From Pseudomonas sp. H1h (GTDB lineage Bacteria > Pseudomonadota > Gammaproteobacteria > Pseudomonadales > Pseudomonadaceae), in NCBI RefSeq assembly GCF_000633255.1, contig NZ_AYMJ01000017.1:1-64000 (forward strand): 64,000 nucleotides of DNA, read 5' to 3'. Positions 56,146 to 64,000 of the stretch are shown one piece after another (position 1 is the first letter of the stretch; each line of letters begins with the position of its first letter). A model generated the notes under the pieces. That model searched no databases. It was given only the letters and a program-made list of their open reading frames with translations, and was not told the DNA's origin. The translations under genes and the position numbers were made by a program.

Positions 56146-56766
56146 TCAGGGCTTTTCGCCTTTGAGGCGGCGCAGGCTGATGTCGGCCAGACAGGTATCG
56201 AGTTCGCCCAGATGATCGATCACCGAATGCACGCCCAGACCAAACAACTGCAGGGTCGCCTTGGCGCGGCGCTGTTCGCGTTCCTTCTGGCTCAGGGCTT
56301 GCCACTCGCTCGGCGACAGGCCGCACAGCGAGCCGCAGGACGCCAGGCCAATGGTCCACAACCCGGCGTTGAGGCCCGATTGCAGCAATCGCGGCTCGCC
56401 GCTGACCAGCACGCAGCCATCCAGACGACCCACGTTCAGCCCCATCAATGCTTGCCAACAGGCGTTCGGCGCCGGCCATGGATTGATTGTTGCTGAATAT
56501 TGCGTCGGTTTGATCCACGCCGGCAGCAGGGCCGACAGCGGTTGCGCGAGGGCAGGGGGCAACTCGTCGATCCACGCACAGGGAATCTGCTGGCGCTGCA
56601 AACTGAGCAGGCTGTCGAGGGCGCCGGGTGTGGCGTCGGCGTGCTCGGGCAGCGCGCTGGCGTGTTGATGGGCACGGGCACCGAAATCCACCAGACATCC
56701 GCTGAGTCCGAACAGCACGGCGGTCAGGCCGGGTGCGGCGACAGGCAAGGCTTCAGCGTGTGTCAT
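56146..56766 (-). CDS. Phosphonatase-like HAD protein lacking the catalytic aspartate
   Basis: Protein of 206 aa that aligns with phosphonoacetaldehyde hydrolase (PhnX) but is shorter than its 270 or so. The N-terminal motif reads FGLSGCLVDFGARA where PhnX has the nucleophile motif DWAGTTVDFG, so the first Asp is Gly. The cap domain with the Schiff-base Lys is missing. The C-terminal block GLNAGLWTIGLASCGSL to LFGLGVHSVIDHLGEL matches PhnX well. It therefore looks like a conserved pseudo-enzyme rather than a working phosphonatase. It lies upstream of DUF4404 on the same strand, 109 bases away. Confidence 0.75.
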   Translation of the reverse strand: MTHAEALPVAAPGLTAVLFGLSGCLVDFGARAHQHASALPEHADATPGALDSLLSLQRQQIPCAWIDELPPALAQPLSALLPAWIKPTQYSATINPWPAPNACWQALMGLNVGRLDGCVLVSGEPRLLQSGLNAGLWTIGLASCGSLCGLSPSEWQALSQKEREQRRAKATLQLFGLGVHSVIDHLGELDTCLADISLRRLKGEKP

Positions 56767-56964
56767 GAAAACGTCCCTGAAATAGTCATGAGGCTAGGGG
56801 GCGTCGGTGACAGTTGGATGACAAGCGTATGAAAGGGGCTTCAGGAAACGTCCTGCATTACTGCTCACGGGTGGACTGCCTAAAATAGCTTTTGCGCTTA
56901 TACTAGCGGTCTTGATGCTTGGGCCGACGGTGCCCGCGCCAGTAAAAATCCAAGGAGCTTTTCT

Positions 56965-57654
56965 ATGCGCTGGAGCAACCCTCTCGCTCAGCTATGTGTA
57001 TGTGCCAGCGTCTTGCTGGTTCCGTTTGCCGCCAACGCCGCAACGGAAGAAGACCCTTGGGAAAGCGTCAACCGCCCGATCTTCCAGTTCAACGACTTCG
57101 TCGACACCTACGCACTCAAGCCGATTGCGCAGGGCTACGAATACGTGACGCCGCAGTTCCTCGAAGACGGCATTCACAACATGTTCCGCAACGTCGGTGA
57201 TGTCACCAACCTGGCGAACAACATTCTGCAGGCCAAACCTGCAGCGGCCGGCGTCGATACCGCACGAATCATTTTCAACACCACCTTCGGCCTGCTGGGC
57301 TTCTTCGACGTCGGCACCAAAATGGGCCTGCATCGCAGCGACGAAGATTTCGGCCAGACCCTCGGCTACTGGGGCGTCAGCAGCGGTCCGTACGTGATGC
57401 TGCCGTTGCTCGGTCCAAGCACCCTGCGTGATGCGCCTTCGAAGTATGTCGACAGCTACACTGCCCCGTACCGCTACATCAACGACATCCCGGTGCGTAA
57501 CTCGACGTTCGGCCTGAACATCGTCGACACCCGCGCCAGCCTGCTGTCGAGCGAGAAGCTGATCAGCGGCGACAAGTACACCTTCATCCGCAATGCGTAC
57601 CTGCAGAACCGCGAATTCAAGGTCAAGGATGGTCAGGTCGAAGACGATTTTTAA
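56965..57654 (+). CDS. mlaA: MlaA/VacJ lipid asymmetry protein
   Basis: Protein of 229 aa of the VacJ family, which removes phospholipids from the outer leaflet of the outer membrane. Core motifs: DPWESVNRPIFQFNDFVDTY, NMFRNVGDVTNLANNIL, FNTTFGLLGFFDVGTKMGL, DFGQTLGYWGVSSGPYVMLP and ASLLSSEKLI. E. coli MlaA is a lipoprotein; here the leader (QLCVCASVLLVPFAANA-AT) shows an AXA-type signal but no lipobox cysteine at the cleavage site. ATG 56965 has AAGGAG 7 bases upstream. Divergent from the phosphonatase-like gene and terminated at 57672. Confidence 0.93.
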   Translation: MRWSNPLAQLCVCASVLLVPFAANAATEEDPWESVNRPIFQFNDFVDTYALKPIAQGYEYVTPQFLEDGIHNMFRNVGDVTNLANNILQAKPAAAGVDTARIIFNTTFGLLGFFDVGTKMGLHRSDEDFGQTLGYWGVSSGPYVMLPLLGPSTLRDAPSKYVDSYTAPYRYINDIPVRNSTFGLNIVDTRASLLSSEKLISGDKYTFIRNAYLQNREFKVKDGQVEDDF

Positions 57655-57671
57655 TCTCGACCGATAAAGAG

Positions 57672-57698
57672 AAGGCGGCCCTTGGGGCCGCCTTTTTT
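57672..57698 (+). terminator. Terminator after mlaA
   Basis: Hairpin aaggcggccc-ttg-gggccgcctttttt with a T-run. Confidence 0.9.
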
Positions 57699-57706
57699 GT
57701 GTGCGC

Positions 57707-58006
57707 TTATTTCATCTTCAGAATGGTCAGGCCAAGCTTCTGGCTGTCGCCTTCCTGGGCCTTGACCCAGACCACCTCGGTCTCCGCTTCCAGCCCGCTG
57801 AGTGCTGCGTGATCGGAATCGATGCGCACGCTCAAGCGGTCGCCAACCGCGAACTGGCGCGGCGCTTCAACCTGCATGCCACTGCTGGAGAGGTCGATGC
57901 ACACGCCCGACACCTCGTCCCCTTCATGAATCAACACGACATCGGCATCGACCCGCATGCGGATGAAATCGCGCTTTTCGCTGTAGTCTCGACCGGTTTG
58001 ACTCAC
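57707..58006 (-). CDS. PilZ-domain protein (small)
   Basis: Minimal PilZ protein of 99 aa: KRDFIRMRV (RxxxR element) and DLSSSGMQVE (the DxSxxG element), so c-di-GMP binding is expected. I chose GTG 58006, which has AAGGAC 8 bases upstream; the frame is open to 58081 without a site. It converges with mlaA and is divergent from rssB. It could act as a c-di-GMP effector; partner unknown. Confidence 0.85.
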   Translation of the reverse strand: MSQTGRDYSEKRDFIRMRVDADVVLIHEGDEVSGVCIDLSSSGMQVEAPRQFAVGDRLSVRIDSDHAALSGLEAETEVVWVKAQEGDSQKLGLTILKMK

Positions 58007-58280
58007 GGCTTTGTCCTTCCATTGGGTTACGGTTTGAGCTGTTCTTATAACTCTCGGTGATTTGACAAGTAAAGTCGTCAAGCGACCATCGGCGCATGCT
58101 TGAAACGCCCCGCGGATGGGAGTACCGTCTGCGCCTTAGAAGGGCACCTCTGGTGCAATCGCGTTCCGGGCCAATGCTCGAAAGCGGTGCAGCAGAGAGG
58201 CTAGAAAGCGAATCCAGTAGTCTGAGCCGGGCCAATGCCCCGCCTGCTACGCCAACCTAATTCTGGCGCCGTTTGCCCAC

Positions 58281-59465
58281 ATGCCAAAAACCAGTGCCAC
58301 GCTGCTGATAATCGATGATGACGAAGTAGTGCGCGCGAGCCTCGCGGCCTATTTGGAAGACAGTGGTTTCAGCGTCCTGCAGGCCAGCAACGGCCAACAG
58401 GGTCTTCAGGTATTCGAGCAAGACAAGCCCGACTTGGTCATCTGCGATCTGCGCATGCCGCAGATGGGCGGTCTCGAACTCATCCGTCAGGTCACCGAGC
58501 GGTCACCGCAAACGCCGATGATCGTCGTTTCGGGTGCCGGCGTGATGAACGACGCGGTCGAGGCGCTGCGCCTGGGTGCGGCGGACTACCTGATCAAGCC
58601 TCTCGAAGACCTGGCCGTGCTCGAGCACTCTGTGCGTCGGGCGCTGGATCGTGCGCGCCTGCTGCTGGAGAACCAGCGCTACCGCGAGAAGCTGGAGAAG
58701 GCCAACCGCGAACTCGAAGCCAGCCTGAACCTGCTCCAGGAAGACCAGAACGCCGGTCGCCAGGTGCAGATGAACATGCTGCCGGAAAGTCCGTGGCGCA
58801 TCGACGAGTTCCAGTTTGCCCACCAGATCATCCCGTCGCTGTACCTGTCGGGTGATTTTGTCGACTATTTCCGGGTCGACGAGCGTCGGGTCGCGTTTTA
58901 TCTGGCCGACGTGTCAGGCCATGGCGCCTCTTCGGCGTTCGTCACCGTGCTGCTGAAGTTCATGACCACGCGTCTGCTGTTCGAGTCCAAACGCAACGGT
59001 ACGTTGCCGGAATTCAAGCCTTCGGAAGTTCTTGGTCATATCAACCGGGGGCTGATCAGTTGTAAGCTGGGCAAACACGTCACAATGGTCGGTGGAGTCA
59101 TCGACGAGGAGACCGGTTTGTTGACCTATAGCATCGGCGGCCATCTGCCGTTGCCTGTGTTGTACACGCCTGACAGTGTTCGTTACCTCGAAGGCCGTGG
59201 TTTGCCGGTGGGCCTGTTCAATGAGGCCACCTACGAAGATCACGTGCTTGAGCTGCCTGCGACCTTCAGCCTGACGCTGATGTCCGACGGCATTCTGGAT
59301 CTATTGCCAGAACCTACGCTCAAAGAAAAAGAAGCTGCTTTGCCTCAACGGGTGAAGTCGGCGGGCGGCAGCCTGGATGGTCTGCGGCAAGTGTTTGGAT
59401 TGGCCACGCTAGGGGAGATGCCGGATGATATCGCCCTGTTGGTGTTGAGCAGGAACCTTCAATGA
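58281..59465 (+). CDS. rssB: Response regulator with PP2C-type phosphatase domain (RssB)
   Basis: Cytoplasmic protein of 394 aa: receiver domain (Asp56 in DLVICDLRMPQMGGLE), a helical linker (residues about 130-160, coiled-coil-like), and a SpoIIE/PP2C phosphatase domain with DVSGHGASSAFVTVLL and MSDGILDLLPEP. This is the Pseudomonas RssB type, which controls a STAS partner rather than the E. coli ClpXP adaptor alone. It overlaps rssC by ATGA, so the two form an operon. In P. aeruginosa RssB/RssC influence RpoS; that role is inferred here. The start ATG 58281 has a weak site. Confidence 0.93.
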   Translation: MPKTSATLLIIDDDEVVRASLAAYLEDSGFSVLQASNGQQGLQVFEQDKPDLVICDLRMPQMGGLELIRQVTERSPQTPMIVVSGAGVMNDAVEALRLGAADYLIKPLEDLAVLEHSVRRALDRARLLLENQRYREKLEKANRELEASLNLLQEDQNAGRQVQMNMLPESPWRIDEFQFAHQIIPSLYLSGDFVDYFRVDERRVAFYLADVSGHGASSAFVTVLLKFMTTRLLFESKRNGTLPEFKPSEVLGHINRGLISCKLGKHVTMVGGVIDEETGLLTYSIGGHLPLPVLYTPDSVRYLEGRGLPVGLFNEATYEDHVLELPATFSLTLMSDGILDLLPEPTLKEKEAALPQRVKSAGGSLDGLRQVFGLATLGEMPDDIALLVLSRNLQ

Positions 59466-59944
59466 GTACCGGTAGAATCCAGTTCGCCGAGCAGGACGGC
59501 ACCTTCGTCCTGAAGTTCGTCGGTGAAGTTCGCCTGACCCTGTGTTCGGCGTTGGATGCGACTATTGAGAAAATCTTCACCGCGTTGAATTTCAACGCGA
59601 TCGTGATCGATTTGACCGAAACCCGCAGCATCGACAGCACCACCCTGGGCCTGTTGGCCAAGCTGTCGATCCTGTCGCGGCAAAAGGTCGGCCTGCTGCC
59701 GACCGTCGTCACCACCCACGAAGACATCACGCGTCTGCTGCAGTCGATGGGCTTCGAGCAGGTGTTCAACATCGTCAACCACCCGGTGCCGTGCCCCGAG
59801 TGTCTGGACGACCTGCCGGATCAGGACCAGTCCGAAGAAGTGGTGCGGATCAAGGTGCTGGAAGCGCACAAGATCCTCATGGGGCTGAACGATTCCAATC
59901 GCGAAGCCTTCCACGATCTGGTGAATGCGCTCGAGCGGCATTGA
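59462..59944 (+). CDS. rssC: STAS-domain anti-sigma factor antagonist (RssC)
   Basis: STAS protein of 160 aa with the phosphorylation motif RSIDSTTLGLLAKL (Ser59). It partners RssB: the phosphatase domain of RssB would dephosphorylate Ser59, a partner-switch arrangement. The C-terminal extension (residues about 105-160) carries CPECLDDL, a Cys pair, and an acidic helical tail, unusual for a bare STAS protein. Translation is coupled to rssB by ATGA overlap. A REPIN and a bidirectional terminator follow. Confidence 0.92.
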   Translation: MSTGRIQFAEQDGTFVLKFVGEVRLTLCSALDATIEKIFTALNFNAIVIDLTETRSIDSTTLGLLAKLSILSRQKVGLLPTVVTTHEDITRLLQSMGFEQVFNIVNHPVPCPECLDDLPDQDQSEEVVRIKVLEAHKILMGLNDSNREAFHDLVNALERH

Positions 59945-59975
59945 TCTGGTGAGGTGATGTTGTCTGGGCGGCCCC

Positions 59976-60042
59976 TTCGCGAGCAAGCCCGCTCCCACAT
60001 TTGAAATGCATTCCCTCTGTGAGAGCGGGCTTGCTCGCGAAG
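59976..60042. repeat. REPIN
   Basis: ttcgcgagcaagcccgctcccaca and the inverted tgtgagagcgggcttgctcgcgaa (one mismatch), about 20 bases apart, in the convergent gap between rssC and tal. Confidence 0.92.
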
Positions 60043-60078
60043 GCGAGAGTTCGGACGATGCGTGTTCTAGCGCGAGCG

Positions 60079-60115
60079 AAAAAAAGGGCGAACCCGTGAA
60101 GGTTCGCCCTTTTTG
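60079..60115. terminator. Bidirectional terminator between rssC and tal
   Basis: Hairpin agggcgaacc...ggttcgccct flanked by A-run and T-run. Confidence 0.93.
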
Positions 60116-60132
60116 CATTCCAGTGGCTCAGA

Positions 60133-61059
60133 TCACAGCTTGGCCTGCAGCAGCGCCTCAAGCTTCTCCTGGTCACGGGCAAACTGACGAATACCCTCGG
60201 CCAGTTTCTCGGTGGCCATCGCGTCTTCGTTGGACAGCCAGCGGAACTGCGCTTCGTTCAGGCTCAGGCGGGCTTCGCCAGCATGGCCCGGGGCGAGTTT
60301 GCGCTCCAGTTTGCCGGTGTCTGCCGCCAGCTTGTCGATCAGGTCCGGGCTGATGGTCAGGCGGTCGCAACCGGCCAACTGCTCGATCTGGTTCAGATTG
60401 CGGAAGCTGGCGCCCATGACCACGGTCTTGTAGTCATTGGCCTTGTAGTAGTTGTAGATGCGGGTGACCGACTGCACGCCCGGATCATCGGCGCCGGTGT
60501 AGTCGTTGCCGTTGGCCTTTTTGTACCAGTCGTAGATGCGGCCCACGAACGGCGAGATCAGGAACACCCCGGCGTCGGCGCAGGCAGCGGCCTGGGCAAA
60601 GGAGAACAGCAGGGTCAGGTTGGTCTGGATGCCTTCTTTTTCGAGAATCTCGGCAGCGCGGATGCCTTCCCAGGTCGAAGCGATCTTGATCAGCACGCGG
60701 TCACGGCCGATGCCGGCCTTGTCGTACAGCTCGATCAGGCGATGCGCACGCTTGAGCACGGCGTCCTGGTCGAACGACAGGCGCGCATCCACTTCGGTGG
60801 AAATACGGCCCGGGATCACTTTGAGGATTTCCTGGCCCACGGCGACGCCAAAGCGGTCGCTGGCCAGGCCCACATCGCCCTTGCAGTCGCTGACGCAAGC
60901 GTTCAGCAGTTCGGCATAAGCCGGAATGGCCGCTGCTTTGAGCAGCAGGGAAGGGTTGGTAGTGGCGTCGACCGGCTTGACCCGGGCAATCGCTTCGAAG
61001 TCGCCGGTGTCGGCAACCACGGTGGTCATCTGTTTGAGTTGTTCCAGCTTGGAAGTCAT
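60133..61059 (-). CDS. tal: Transaldolase
   Basis: Pentose-phosphate enzyme of 308 aa. It starts [20 protein letters not shown] and carries the [13 protein letters not shown] motif and the Schiff-base Lys125 in [17 protein letters not shown]. The C-terminal [20 protein letters not shown] is also typical of TalB/TalA. ATG 61059 is chosen by family start; the frame stays open to 61125. Single gene between the rssC terminator and the EPS-linked glycosidase. Confidence 0.96.
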   Translation of the reverse strand: MTSKLEQLKQMTTVVADTGDFEAIARVKPVDATTNPSLLLKAAAIPAYAELLNACVSDCKGDVGLASDRFGVAVGQEILKVIPGRISTEVDARLSFDQDAVLKRAHRLIELYDKAGIGRDRVLIKIASTWEGIRAAEILEKEGIQTNLTLLFSFAQAAACADAGVFLISPFVGRIYDWYKKANGNDYTGADDPGVQSVTRIYNYYKANDYKTVVMGASFRNLNQIEQLAGCDRLTISPDLIDKLAADTGKLERKLAPGHAGEARLSLNEAQFRWLSNEDAMATEKLAEGIRQFARDQEKLEALLQAKL

Positions 61060-61265
61060 GGGTGTGCTCTGTCCTGTGGGTTTGACGACATTACCCGAGC
61101 GCTGACAGCCACTCAAGGGCATCAAGGCGTATCGGGTTCCCCGGTGGCAACAACCTGAGAACGGCTGTTTGAAAGGTGGGGCGCGGTATCGATGAATACG
61201 ATGCCAAAATCGGCCGCAGGTTCAACGCATCTGACGGTCAGCGCCCCTTGAGCACATGGAGGGGC

Positions 61266-62216
61266 TTATTGCTGACTCAGTTGGGTTCTGACGGCGGTTT
61301 CCGCCGGTTTCGGCTGGCCGTCGGAGGTCAGCAGGCCGAAATTCTTCTCGCGGTCGTTGCTGCCGGTGTCGCTGTTTTTCCATTCATAGATGGAGGTCAG
61401 CGCAATGTTGCGGGTTTTGATATCGGCGACAAACGCACTGATTTTACTGGCCTGACCTTCTGTCCCACCGTTGGAGCTGAGCGCCGAGATGCCCCATTCG
61501 CTGATCACCCCCGGCAGATGGAAGTTTTGCTGGATAAACGCCTGGGCGTTACTGATCTGCGTGCCCGTCATGCCATAGGGATGATAGGAAATCGCGTTGA
61601 GGCATTTAGGGTACTGGCTGACGATTCGGTTGAGGGCCACCGTGGACGCCGAGCCGGCAGTCGGCGGCCGGGCGAAACCGAAGCCGATCACCGGCGTGGC
61701 CTGGGGCTTGTCTTGCAGTGTCTTGCACGCTGCGCTCATGAATGGCACGAAGGTCGTGTCGAAATTGCCAGTCGGCCAGTAGGCGTCGAGATCCGGCTCA
61801 TTCCACAGTTCAATGGCAACCAGTTGCGAGCCGTAGGTTGTCGCCAGGCTGGCCAACGCGTTGGCGTACGCGACGCCTGCGGCTGCCAGATCACTGGTAT
61901 TTAATGGCTGAGTCGTGCGCAGGGTCATCAATACCGGCAGGCCAGCGGCTCGTGCCACGGCGAAGGCGTCGCTGACCTGCTGTTGATAGGCCTGGGTGTT
62001 CAGGCTGTCGGTCCAAACGCCAAAGCGCACGAAACTGAAGCCGGTGGTCTTGATCAGTTGGGCGTCTGCGGCAGAGAAGTTCTGGACCTTGACCTGCACG
62101 CCAATGGTTTTATGGGTGGGCAATGCCGGGAACAGCTCGCTGGCGTTGACTTGGCTGGCTGTACTGAGCAGCAGCAAGGTCAAAAGGCTCAATCGTTTGA
62201 GATGTGCTGACTTCAT
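61266..62216 (-). CDS. Secreted glycoside hydrolase (cellulase/PslG-like, clan A)
   Basis: Protein of 316 aa with a signal peptide (MKSAHLKRLSLLTLLLLSTA, cleavage near NA-SE). The TIM-barrel signature pair of clan A hydrolases is visible: acid-base Glu140 in LVAIELWNEPDLDAYW and nucleophile Glu240 in PGVISEWGISA. It resembles PslG-type endoglycosidases linked to Pseudomonas exopolysaccharide. ATG 62216 has GGAGAG; an upstream frame to 62291 is unsupported. It is divergent from the EPS genes, with inverted repeats between. The polysaccharide it cuts is unknown, probably the one made by the adjacent locus. Confidence 0.85.
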   Translation of the reverse strand: MKSAHLKRLSLLTLLLLSTASQVNASELFPALPTHKTIGVQVKVQNFSAADAQLIKTTGFSFVRFGVWTDSLNTQAYQQQVSDAFAVARAAGLPVLMTLRTTQPLNTSDLAAAGVAYANALASLATTYGSQLVAIELWNEPDLDAYWPTGNFDTTFVPFMSAACKTLQDKPQATPVIGFGFARPPTAGSASTVALNRIVSQYPKCLNAISYHPYGMTGTQISNAQAFIQQNFHLPGVISEWGISALSSNGGTEGQASKISAFVADIKTRNIALTSIYEWKNSDTGSNDREKNFGLLTSDGQPKPAETAVRTQLSQQ

Positions 62217-62251
62217 GTCGGCTCTCCGGGTGAGAAGTGACAACGGCGAAT

Positions 62252-62269
62252 AGGTATCTCGTGATACCT
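62252..62269. promoter_or_regulatory. Inverted repeat upstream of the glycosidase
   Basis: aggtatc-tcgt-gatacct, a perfect 7-base inverted repeat, 36 bases before the glycosidase start. Flanking GAAT and ATTC extend it. It may be an operator or an RNA hairpin in the 5' leader. Confidence 0.6.
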
Positions 62270-62441
62270 CATTCGAAACTAACAGTGTCACTAAGTGCGT
62301 AAATGTTATTTTTTGTCAGGAAATCAAGAACTGAAAATCACAGTTATTTTTAGTCCGGTAATTCCGTTTGGGCGACTTTTGGCGCTGTGGTACTTAATAC
62401 GCTGGTACTAACAGGGCGAATCTATTTCTGAGTGCAGGATG

Positions 62442-62473
62442 ATCTAGTGGGTTCATTAAGATCCGCACTAGAT
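62442..62473. promoter_or_regulatory. Inverted repeat upstream of the EPS operon
   Basis: atctagtg and cactagat, a perfect 8-base inverted repeat with a 16-base spacer, 35 bases before the phosphatase start. Candidate operator of the EPS genes. Confidence 0.55.
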
Positions 62474-62507
62474 GTTGGCAGAATGATATTACACAGGAAA
62501 GTAAACC

Positions 62508-62948
62508 TTGTTCAGAAATATCCTTGTCGTGTGCGTTGGCAATATTTGCCGAAGTCCGACAGCAGAACTTCTGCTGCGTAACGCGCTGACCCCCTCAACG
62601 ATCTCGGTGACCTCCGCAGGCCTCGCGGCCCGGGTTGGCGAAGGCATGGAAGCTTCGGCGCGCCAGGTCCTGGAAGATCACGGGCATAGCGCCGAGGGCT
62701 TCACCGCCCGGCAATTGACCGCCGATATCGTCAATCAATCGGACCTGATTCTGGTCATGGAAAAACAACATATGAATCAGGTACTGAAGATTGCCTCGCA
62801 CGCCAGAGGCAAAGTGTTCCTTCTTGGCAAGTGGCAGAGCGAACGCGAAATACAGGATCCCTATCGTCAAGGTAAGGCCGCCTTTATTCATGCCCATGCA
62901 TTGATTGAAGATGCTGTTAGCTCGTGGGCGCAGCGCCTCGGACATTGA
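62508..62948 (+). CDS. Low-molecular-weight protein tyrosine phosphatase (Wzb-like)
   Basis: Cytoplasmic phosphatase of 146 aa. The active site is CVGNICRS (Cys9, Arg15) and the general acid loop is DPYR (Asp117). These enzymes dephosphorylate the bacterial tyrosine kinase that controls chain length and export of acidic polysaccharides. The start is TTG 62508, with AGGAAA upstream; no ATG gives the conserved N-terminus. The downstream gene is the matching Wzc-type protein, so the two form the usual Wzb-Wzc switch. Confidence 0.92.
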   Translation: MFRNILVVCVGNICRSPTAELLLRNALTPSTISVTSAGLAARVGEGMEASARQVLEDHGHSAEGFTARQLTADIVNQSDLILVMEKQHMNQVLKIASHARGKVFLLGKWQSEREIQDPYRQGKAAFIHAHALIEDAVSSWAQRLGH

Positions 62949-62987
62949 TGAATATTCTTCAGATCAGTGAATGGTAAGAACAGACTT

Positions 62988-64000
62988 ATGCAGTTACCGT
63001 CAGTAATCGCCAACCGTGATAACGATCAGGACAGTATTGATCTTCTCGGCATATTTGGCAGTTTGATCGACCAGAAATGGCTGATTGGTGCATTCACCGG
63101 TGCCTTCATGGCCGCGGGTGTTGCCTATGCGGTATTGGCGACGCCGGTGTACCTGGCGAACGCGCTGGTGCAGGTCGAACCGAAAAAGAACGACATGCTC
63201 GGGTTTTCCGACCTCAGCAGCATGCTCGGCGGCCAATCGCCGTCGGTGACCGAAATCGGCATCATCAAGTCCCGCGCGGTAATCGGCAAAACTGTCGATG
63301 ACCTGCGCCTGGATATCGACGTCACCCCCAACACCTTTCCGGTCATCGGCGGTTTTCTCGCCAGGCGCTATCGCGGCGAAACCGAGTTCAGCGTGGCGCC
63401 GCCGCGTTTTGGCTTTAACAGTTACGCCTGGGGGGGCGAGCGTCTGGAGTTCGCCCGGCTCAATCTGCCCAAAGAACTGTTGGGCAAGAAACTGACACTG
63501 GTGGCGGGAGAACAGCAGCGCTTCCAGTTGCTCGATGACAACGGCAACGTGCTGGTCGAGGGCGTCGCGGGTGAAACCTTCGCGCAGGACGGCGTAGAGG
63601 GGCAGGTCGCGCAATTGTCGGCCAACCCGGGCACGCGTTTTGAAGTGGTGCGCAATCCGCGAATCGTGACCATTCAGGCTTACCAGGATGCGCTGGATAT
63701 TTCCGAGCAAGGTAAAGAGTCTGGGATTATCCGTCTGGCACTGGCCAGCGCCGATGCCCCCGAGGCGGTGAAGATCCTCAACAAGATCGCTGCGCTGTAC
63801 GTCGATCAAAACGTGCGTCGCACTTCGGCAGAAGCAGCGCAGAGCCTGGCGTTCCTGCAAAGCCAGTTGCCGCAGGTCAAGCGCGATCTGGCCAAGGCCA
63901 GCGATGCGCTTAACGCCTACCAGACCCACGGCAAGACCGTGAACATCTCCCTGGAAACCCAGTCGGTGCTCGGTCAGTCCGTTGCGCTCGAAACGCGGAT
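62988..64000 (+). CDS. Polysaccharide co-polymerase / tyrosine kinase Wzc, 5' part (cut by window end)
   Basis: The first 337 codons of a larger protein. It starts MQLPSVIANRDNDQDSIDLL, has a membrane helix at about residues 31-51 (WLIGAFTGAFMAAGVAYAV) and a large periplasmic part with AALYVDQNVRRTSAEAAQSL and a coiled-coil segment FLQSQLPQVKRDLAKASDAL, as in Wzc/ExoP proteins. A C-terminal tyrosine-kinase domain is expected beyond 64000 but not seen. ATG 62988 lies 39 bases after the phosphatase stop. It would set chain length of an acidic exopolysaccharide. The frame is open to the window end. Confidence 0.88.
   Translation, partial: MQLPSVIANRDNDQDSIDLLGIFGSLIDQKWLIGAFTGAFMAAGVAYAVLATPVYLANALVQVEPKKNDMLGFSDLSSMLGGQSPSVTEIGIIKSRAVIGKTVDDLRLDIDVTPNTFPVIGGFLARRYRGETEFSVAPPRFGFNSYAWGGERLEFARLNLPKELLGKKLTLVAGEQQRFQLLDDNGNVLVEGVAGETFAQDGVEGQVAQLSANPGTRFEVVRNPRIVTIQAYQDALDISEQGKESGIIRLALASADAPEAVKILNKIAALYVDQNVRRTSAEAAQSLAFLQSQLPQVKRDLAKASDALNAYQTHGKTVNISLETQSVLGQSVALETR

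Noticed and set aside
58082..58280. sRNA or riboswitch upstream of rssB
   Set aside because: A repeated cgggccaatgc is present, but no terminator or stable paired structure could be seen by eye.
62217..62507. JUMPstart/ops element before the EPS operon
   Set aside because: No ggcggtag core on the plus strand upstream of the phosphatase gene.

Overview
The window is a chromosomal stretch of a Pseudomonas of the fluorescens group. The basis is high and even GC, gene content and gene order that match what I remember of Pseudomonas chromosomes (slt-uup, fadBA-topA-sulA-lexA-psrA-nagZ-mtnP, mfd-gap, sthA, lolCDE, copRS-queF, mlaA-rssB-rssC-tal), and many REP/REPIN palindromes of the 'gtgggagcgggcttgctcgcga' type. 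I see no prophage, insertion sequence, CRISPR array, tRNA or rRNA. No database search was possible, so family names rest on recognised motifs and remembered homologues.

Layout. 0.2-2.1 kb: a PBP2-type transpeptidase outside the usual rlmH-rodA context. 2.1-6.7 kb: a small accessory block with a lipoprotein, a DUF2975 membrane protein paired with a small XRE regulator, an LprI-like protein, an ADP-ribosylglycohydrolase broken by a single-base frameshift, a START-like protein and an APH-like kinase. 6.8-7.0 kb: an unannotated Gac/Rsm small RNA (rsmX), recognised by GGA-loop hairpins and a terminator. 7-22 kb: acnA, rlmM, tusA, a MATE pump, pdxB, a 59-aa protein, an ABC exporter, slt, an ABC-F ATPase, a universal stress protein. 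22-34 kb: fadBA, topA, small conserved proteins, the SOS pair lexA-sulA with two LexA boxes, psrA with two tandem operators, nagZ and mtnP. 34-41 kb: mfd, csiV and a SWIM/SNF2 helicase on the minus strand. 41-48 kb: gap, a citrate-type MFS symporter, apbE, sthA, a glycerophosphodiesterase and a PilZ protein. 48.6-51.8 kb: lolC-lolD-lolE, with a terminator-like hairpin before lolE. 52-54.7 kb: a copper two-component system divergent from a Met-rich cupredoxin, with a CopR-type box between them. 54.7-61 kb: queF, DUF4404, a phosphonatase-like protein without its nucleophile, mlaA, a PilZ protein, rssB-rssC and tal. 61.3-64 kb: the start of an exopolysaccharide locus (secreted glycosidase, low-molecular-weight tyrosine phosphatase, Wzc-type protein cut by the window end).

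Themes. Several genes concern the cell envelope (PBP2, Slt, NagZ, CsiV, Lol, MlaA, EPS). Regulation includes post-transcriptional control (rsmX), SOS (LexA/SulA), fatty-acid sensing (PsrA near fadBA), copper (CopRS) and the RssB/RssC partner-switch pair. The most useful items for follow-up are rsmX, a candidate minus-strand sRNA in the fadB leader marked by an orphan terminator, the one-base frameshift in the ADP-ribosylglycohydrolase, the dead phosphonatase-like protein, the DUF2975/XRE pair, and two inverted repeats between the glycosidase and the EPS operon.
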